A DNA stretch of 64,000 bases from Nitrosopumilus piranensis (GTDB taxonomy: Archaea > Thermoproteota > Nitrososphaeria > Nitrososphaerales > Nitrosopumilaceae), in assembly GCF_000875775.1 (NCBI RefSeq), contig NZ_CP010868.1, positions 1,189,707-1,253,706 on the forward strand. The letters run 5' to 3'. The notes below the pieces were generated by a model. That model searched no databases and was not told the DNA's origin. It was given only the letters and a program-made list of their open reading frames with translations. This document shows, piece after piece, positions 59,499 to 64,000 of the stretch. Positions within the stretch are counted from its first letter, which is position 1, and each line of letters starts with the position of its first letter. The position numbers were made by a program, and so were the translations under genes.

Positions 59499-61133
59499 TT
59501 AGTAAAGATAACTCATTAGTTTGATTTGGTCTTCAGTGGAAATTACATTTTTCTCAGTTAATATTTCCAATAATTCTTTGAATAATGCTTTTTGTTCAGA
59601 AGACATTCCACCTGCAGGACCTTTTTCTCCTGGTGGACCGGGAGGACCTCTTGGACCTGGGGGACCTACCGGGCCTTGTTCTCCACGTGGACCTTGTTCT
59701 CCAATAGAACCAATCGGACCTGTTGGGCCACGTTCACCTTGAGGACCTTGAATTCCTTGTGGGCCTTGTGGACCTTTTTCTCCCGATGGACCTGTTGGAC
59801 CACGTTCACCTTGAGAACCTTGTGGACCTACCGGGCCTTTGTCACCGGGTGGACCCGTAGGACCAGTTAATCCTTTTTCTCCTGTGGGTCCCTGTGAACC
59901 TTTTTCTCCTTTTTCTCCCTGAGGACCAGGAACTCCTGTAAGACCTTTTGCGCCAGCTGGACCTTGTGGACCTTGTGGACCTTTTTCTCCAATTGGTCCT
60001 TCAGTTCCTCTAACACCTTTTTCTCCAATTGGTCCTGGAGGACCTACCGGGCCTTTGTCACCGGGTGGACCCGTAGGACCAGTTAATCCTTTATCACCAA
60101 GCGGACCTGGAGGACCAAACGGACCTTTTTCTCCTGCGGGACCTATTGGACCTTTTTCTCCAATTGGTCCTGGCGGTCCTTGAATTCCTTTTTCACCTTG
60201 AACACCTGTTTGCCCTGTTGGACCTTTTTCTCCGGGTGTTCCAATTGGTCCAGTTAATCCTTTTTCTCCGGGAGGACCTTGGGGACCTTTGTCACCTTTT
60301 TCTCCTGGAGAACCTCTTAATCCAGATAAACCTTTATCGCCAGGTGGACCTGTTGGACCTTTTTCTCCTTTATCACCAGTAGGTCCTTTTAATCCAGTAG
60401 GACCTTTATCACCAATTGGTCCTGTTGGGCCTTTGTCACCTTTGTCACCGGGTGGACCAGGTACACCTTTGTCACCTTTATCACCTTTATCACCAGTAAT
60501 TCCTTTTTCTCCAGTTAGTCCTTTATCACCTGAAATTCCTTTGTCACCTGGGGGACCTTTGTCACCAGTAGGTCCTTTGTCACCTGGTGGACCTTGAGGA
60601 CCTTCAGGTCCTTTGTCACCTGGTGGACCTATTTGTCCAGGTGGACCTGGGGGACCTTTGTCACCTGGTGGACCTTGAGGACCAGTGGCACCTTTGTCAC
60701 CGGGTGGACCGGTTACACTAGAACTTGTTTTAGTAGAACGTTTTTGTTTAGGAATTTCAGAAATTGTTTTAGTTTCAGTAGATGTTTGAGTAGATGTGGT
60801 TGATTTTGATTTTGATAAAGGAACATCAAAAACAGAATACAATGATGAAAATAGATCAGTTACAACTATCCATATTGTATCTAATTCTAATACAGAAGAA
60901 GGAATTGGGTTTTCAGGGGTGCCAATTGTTTCAGAGAATACTCCATCTTTTACTCTAAGATGAAAATTACCACGCCAAAGAGAAGTAAACTGTTTTGACT
61001 TTATTTGTTCATCAGTAGGTCTACTTCCAGTAATTGAGATTTGAGTCTCATATACACCTGATTGCTTGAATGGTGCCTGGCCTTGGATTTCTAATTTAGA
61101 CTGAGATGACACAATCGTTTGTTTATACTTCAA
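59499..61133 (-). CDS. Collagen-like protein
   Basis: A 544-residue protein. Residues 1-141 form an N-terminal domain: a beta-type module ([51 protein letters not shown]) as found in bacterial surface and tail proteins, then a Ser/Thr/Lys linker. Residues 142-507 are about 122 uninterrupted Gly-X-Y triplets, rich in GPPGDKG, GEKG and GPTG; Lys-Gly-Asp/Glu pairs would stabilise a triple helix without hydroxyproline. Residues 509-544 are an amphipathic helical end ([14 protein letters not shown]). A TAA stop lies just upstream in frame, so no signal peptide is possible. TTG start, with a TATA box about 26 bases upstream. Confidence 0.9.
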   Translation of the reverse strand: MKYKQTIVSSQSKLEIQGQAPFKQSGVYETQISITGSRPTDEQIKSKQFTSLWRGNFHLRVKDGVFSETIGTPENPIPSSVLELDTIWIVVTDLFSSLYSVFDVPLSKSKSTTSTQTSTETKTISEIPKQKRSTKTSSSVTGPPGDKGATGPQGPPGDKGPPGPPGQIGPPGDKGPEGPQGPPGDKGPTGDKGPPGDKGISGDKGLTGEKGITGDKGDKGDKGVPGPPGDKGDKGPTGPIGDKGPTGLKGPTGDKGEKGPTGPPGDKGLSGLRGSPGEKGDKGPQGPPGEKGLTGPIGTPGEKGPTGQTGVQGEKGIQGPPGPIGEKGPIGPAGEKGPFGPPGPLGDKGLTGPTGPPGDKGPVGPPGPIGEKGVRGTEGPIGEKGPQGPQGPAGAKGLTGVPGPQGEKGEKGSQGPTGEKGLTGPTGPPGDKGPVGPQGSQGERGPTGPSGEKGPQGPQGIQGPQGERGPTGPIGSIGEQGPRGEQGPVGPPGPRGPPGPPGEKGPAGGMSSEQKALFKELLEILTEKNVISTEDQIKLMSYLY

Positions 61134-61214
61134 GTATTTCTGTATTTAGATCGCATAAATTGATTCTAAATCAAATTATTTTCAGGCTCGCGGAGGATAG
61201 TATTTATCTAGATA

Positions 61215-62354
61215 ATGAGGCATTTTGAGCTAGTGAAGAAACCATTCGGAAAAAAATCAGAGGAAAAAGAAGATGAGACTAGTTTAGAAAAAAAGAAAGA
61301 AGAGACCGCACTAGTCGATGTTGACTATAATCGCAAGAAACTGTTCAAGAAAGGGGTCAACTTGATGGCAGATGAAAAACTCGAAGAGGCCATCGTAGTC
61401 TTTGAGCAGGCCCTGAGAATAGATCCGGACAATGTAGAGACATTGCTAAAATTAGGATATGCAAGATTTCACATTGATGATCATAATGAAGCATTAAAGG
61501 TATATGATAGAATTTTAGATATTGATGTAACAAATCCAGAAGCTTGGAATCTTAAGGGATTGGTTCATTATGAACAAAAAAATTATTCAAAAGCTTTGGA
61601 TTCAGTTGAAAAGGCAATTGAGACTGACCCAACATATGGAATGGCATGGTACAACAAAGCATGTTTCTTATCATTACTAAATCAAGTTCCAGAATCACTA
61701 GAAGCATTAAAGCGCTCAATTGAAATTGATGTAAAGAATGCAAGAAAATCAATTAGAGACAAAGATTTTGTTAATGTTAGAATCGAAGAGGGATTCAAAA
61801 GAATTCAAGAAGTTGTAGTTTTAGAATCAATTAGACAAGGATACCACACATTGGGTTCAATTGTATGGACAACATTTCTAGATAAAAAAGATGCAGAAAC
61901 TGCATTAAGAAAATTATTAGAAAAAGGATTGATTGTTCAAAATGAAAAAAGAGATGGTCTAAGTAAAATTCCAATATATGATCTTGCACCAAATGTTGCA
62001 GAAAAAATGGGTAAAGAAAAGAAAGGTTTGTTTGGAATTACAAGAAAGAGATTACCAAAACCAGTAAAGAATCTCAAAGAACTAAGCCAAGCAATTCAAG
62101 ATGCAAGAGAAGCAATTGAGGAAGAGAATGCAGAAAAAGCAATTGAGATATTTGATGAGTTTGTAGACCCTAAAAAATCAGGAGAACAGATGATTGAAAA
62201 TTTCTTTGATGAACACAGAGAAATAAGATTGTGGAAAATAAGACTAAAAGATAGAGGCGATGATTACATTGCTGAAAACAAAGAAAAGATGTTAATGTTA
62301 TTTGGTAATGTCGAAGTTACAATCACAAAAAAACTTAGAAACGAAATTTCTTAA
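61215..62354 (+). CDS. TPR protein with C-terminal winged-helix region
   Basis: A 379-residue protein. Residues about 40-170 hold three to four TPR units (EEAIVVFEQALRIDP, NEALKVYDRILDIDV, SKALDSVEKAIETDP, PESLEALKRSIEIDV). A region at about 215-260 resembles a winged helix (HTLGSIVWTTFLDKKDAETALRKLLEKGLI). The C-terminus is helical and charged. It is the largest TPR protein in the window and probably a scaffold. Convergent with the sulfurtransferase: stops are adjacent. Confidence 0.75.
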   Translation: MRHFELVKKPFGKKSEEKEDETSLEKKKEETALVDVDYNRKKLFKKGVNLMADEKLEEAIVVFEQALRIDPDNVETLLKLGYARFHIDDHNEALKVYDRILDIDVTNPEAWNLKGLVHYEQKNYSKALDSVEKAIETDPTYGMAWYNKACFLSLLNQVPESLEALKRSIEIDVKNARKSIRDKDFVNVRIEEGFKRIQEVVVLESIRQGYHTLGSIVWTTFLDKKDAETALRKLLEKGLIVQNEKRDGLSKIPIYDLAPNVAEKMGKEKKGLFGITRKRLPKPVKNLKELSQAIQDAREAIEEENAEKAIEIFDEFVDPKKSGEQMIENFFDEHREIRLWKIRLKDRGDDYIAENKEKMLMLFGNVEVTITKKLRNEIS

Positions 62355-63161
62355 TTATTCAGCAGACAAATCCCAGTAATTTGCATCTTCTTGTTTTGCA
62401 GTAGGTTTTTGAAGATTCTTCCATTCCTTAAAAGAGCGAACATACAGTTTGGCATTTGGCAGTCCAGCAGTTTTTAGTGCATAATAGGCCAATCCAGAAA
62501 GAGTTCCCACACTTCCACAGTACGTAATAATTTCAGAATTCCCAGTCACGCCACGATTATCAAGCAAGCGCTTCATGTCATCTTTTGGTCGTAAAATTTT
62601 ATCATCTGATGCAAGGGTTCTGTATGGAAGGCTAATTGCCCCAGGAATATGTTGCTCAAGGAAATTTAGACGCTCTCTATTATCAATTAGAATCACATCA
62701 TCTCTTTGTTTTGCAGTCTCTAGATAATCAGAGGTGGCCAAAATATCAGGCTGTAATTTCAAAGAGTGTCCCTTACTTTGTACGTCAGGAGTCTGAGAAT
62801 CACTTTCCAATCCAAGAGACTTCCAATTACTATAAGTTGTTTCAAGAAGACTAACATCTGCATGTCCAAGATATTCTAATGTCCAAGCAACTCTTGATGC
62901 TAGAGCACCAAATGTATCATCATAAACTACAACACGAGTCTCATCATCAATTCCCATTGAATTTACTAATTTTAAAACACGATCAGGGCTGTCATCAGAC
63001 AATAGATTTGCCAAGGGTAAATTTACAGCAGTAGAGATATGATCTTTTTTGTAATCATCTTCTCGTCTCACATCAATTACTCGAACGCTCTTATCTCTAA
63101 TCTCAGAACGTAAAGAATCTACGTCGGTTGTTATTTTACCAGATTCTGTCAAGCAGCGCAT
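62355..63161 (-). CDS. Thiosulfate/mercaptopyruvate sulfurtransferase
   Basis: A 268-residue double-rhodanese protein. The first domain (about 10-125) has VIDVRREDDYKKDHISTAVNLPL but no catalytic Cys; the second has DNRERLNFLEQHIPGAISLPY and the active-site loop ITYCGSVGTLSG with Cys near 215. It transfers sulfur from thiosulfate or 3-mercaptopyruvate to an acceptor. Its start overlaps the end of the siroheme reductase gene by 13 bases, so the two are cotranscribed and may act together in sulfur assimilation. Confidence 0.9.
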   Translation of the reverse strand: MRCLTESGKITTDVDSLRSEIRDKSVRVIDVRREDDYKKDHISTAVNLPLANLLSDDSPDRVLKLVNSMGIDDETRVVVYDDTFGALASRVAWTLEYLGHADVSLLETTYSNWKSLGLESDSQTPDVQSKGHSLKLQPDILATSDYLETAKQRDDVILIDNRERLNFLEQHIPGAISLPYRTLASDDKILRPKDDMKRLLDNRGVTGNSEIITYCGSVGTLSGLAYYALKTAGLPNAKLYVRSFKEWKNLQKPTAKQEDANYWDLSAE

Positions 63162-64000
63162 TCACCCTTTCCAGTTTTAGTATGGTAACTAGTATCGCTG
63201 CCATAATCAAGATAGAAATCAGGATCCTCATCTTTTGTTGGAGGAGTTGTTAGTGGTTCAATTGCTTTTCTAATGTCATTTATGGATTTGATTTGTGAGT
63301 CCTCACTATTATTTACAATTCTATGAATCCAAGATTTGAGAGTATCATCAGATTTTTTATTTTCTTTGAACAGTTCAATAATCTTCAAAATTACTGGGAT
63401 TACTCTTTTTGCAGGAACTCTGTGACAAATTTGTCCTAACATTGTATCTCCATCAGAACGACCACCAATCAACATCTGGTAGTTTGCATACATGTCTTTT
63501 CCAAGACGTGCACCTCCACCAAAGAATCCAATTGTTGCAATCCCATGTTGACCACAAGAATTTGGACAGCCACTAATTTTGATAGAGGAATCACGAAGAT
63601 CATCATCTTCATCAAGTTTTAATTCCAAGAATTTTCTTTGGATTTCTTTTGCTAGTCTATGTGAATTGGTTAATGCAAGATTACAAGATGTAGTACCAGA
63701 GCATCCAATAGGAGCAGTCATGGTAAGGGCACCAGATTTTGCCAATCCAATCTCAAGGAGTTTAGAATACAAACGTGGTAAATCATCTTCATGGACATAA
63801 CGTAATGCAACATTTTGAACAAAGCCTGCACGTGCTTTGCCTTCAGAAGAAAAGTCGCGAATAATATCAGCTAGTGCTTTTAGTTGATTAGAAGTGATAT
63901 CTCCTGCTTCAAGAGTGATAAAGACTGTGCGATAATCAGTTTGTTTTTGTTTTTCAGTGTTTGTTTTTAGCCATCTCGCATAACCATCAGGTGTTCCACT
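63149..64000 (-). CDS. Siroheme nitrite/sulfite reductase, C-terminal part
   Basis: Partial: 284 codons to the window end, open throughout. It holds the siroheme/[4Fe-4S] motif, Cx5C (CSGTTSC) and Cx3C (CPNSC) about 45 residues apart, typical of ferredoxin-dependent nitrite or sulfite reductases, and the YQMLIGGRSDGD block. The N-terminal half lies outside. With the sulfurtransferase downstream (13-base overlap) an assimilatory sulfite reductase is likely, but nitrite reductase (NirA) cannot be excluded. A TTG-started piece inside (at 63772) is not the true start. Confidence 0.9.
   Translation of the reverse strand, partial: SGTPDGYARWLKTNTEKQKQTDYRTVFITLEAGDITSNQLKALADIIRDFSSEGKARAGFVQNVALRYVHEDDLPRLYSKLLEIGLAKSGALTMTAPIGCSGTTSCNLALTNSHRLAKEIQRKFLELKLDEDDDLRDSSIKISGCPNSCGQHGIATIGFFGGGARLGKDMYANYQMLIGGRSDGDTMLGQICHRVPAKRVIPVILKIIELFKENKKSDDTLKSWIHRIVNNSEDSQIKSINDIRKAIEPLTTPPTKDEDPDFYLDYGSDTSYHTKTGKGECAA

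Noticed and set aside
60289-60597. Plus-strand Pro/Gly-rich frame antisense to the collagen-like gene
   Set aside because: It mirrors the Gly-X-Y codons of the minus strand and has no start context of its own.
59499-61133. Collagen-like gene as eukaryotic contamination
   Set aside because: It has no introns, starts with a leaderless TTG behind an archaeal TATA box, and is flanked on both sides by genes of this lineage.
63149-63772. Start of the siroheme reductase at 63772
   Set aside because: The frame continues open to the window end with family-like sequence, so the internal TTG is not the start; the gene is partial.

Overview
The window comes from a marine ammonia-oxidising archaeon of the Nitrosopumilus type (Thaumarchaeota/Nitrososphaeria, group I.1a). 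This rests on the AT-rich DNA, CdvA-type cell division, a TFIIB, aIF-1A, FEN1, Alba and proteasome beta subunit, futalosine-route menaquinone genes, a PEFG-type archaeosortase tail, and many TTG/GTG starts about 25 nt downstream of a TATA box, as expected for leaderless transcripts. The assignment is inference from gene content; no 16S rRNA lies in the window.

Layout. 1-5 kb: start of EF-2, a SIS-domain protein, mqnD and mqnE (menaquinone synthesis), small proteins. 5-11 kb: TPR proteins, an unassigned repeat-rich protein, an Lrp regulator, a membrane J-domain protein, an HD-domain protein and a GlcD-like flavoprotein. 11-21 kb: a duplicated-domain secreted protein, superoxide dismutase, a SNF2 helicase, a PAC2 protein, a possible PD-(D/E)XK protein and many small zinc-binding proteins. 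21-30 kb: a small RNA gene, a DppBC-like permease pair, a JAMM metalloprotease, a coiled-coil protein, a nitroreductase and Alba. 30-40 kb: an H1-like basic protein, tRNA-Ser(CGA), FEN1, a PAS protein, acetyl-CoA synthetase, CdvA, a tandem ThyX-like protein, MsrB, homoserine dehydrogenase, a PUA protein and a proteasome beta subunit. 40-50 kb: an M20 peptidase, NAD(P)HX dehydratase, TrmI, a second copy of the small RNA, zinc microproteins, TFB, aIF-1A, a stress protein, a CNNM/CBS protein and a potassium channel. 50-64 kb: a dicarboxylate/glutamate symporter, flavodoxin, a PEFG-anchored cupredoxin, a third candidate RNA, ArgRS, an archaeal phosphoglycolate phosphatase, a DRG GTPase, a basic protein made of 13 copies of one hexapeptide, a collagen-like protein, a TPR protein, a double-rhodanese sulfurtransferase and a siroheme nitrite/sulfite reductase (cut by the window end).

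The main unexplained signals are: (1) two unlinked intergenic loci (21.4 and 44.7 kb) with the same promoter box, the same 30-nt box-to-start spacing, the same 5' octamer, the same 9-nt spacer, the same TTCTGC/AGAATA hairpin arms and a compensated closing stem, which looks like an undescribed small RNA family; (2) a collagen-like protein of about 122 Gly-X-Y triplets without a signal peptide, next to a perfect 18-bp tandem-repeat gene; (3) at least a dozen zinc-finger or Cys-rich proteins of roughly 30-65 residues; (4) a ThyX-like double protein and a proteasome beta subunit whose usual catalytic residues are replaced. No insertion sequence, prophage, CRISPR array or replication origin was seen.
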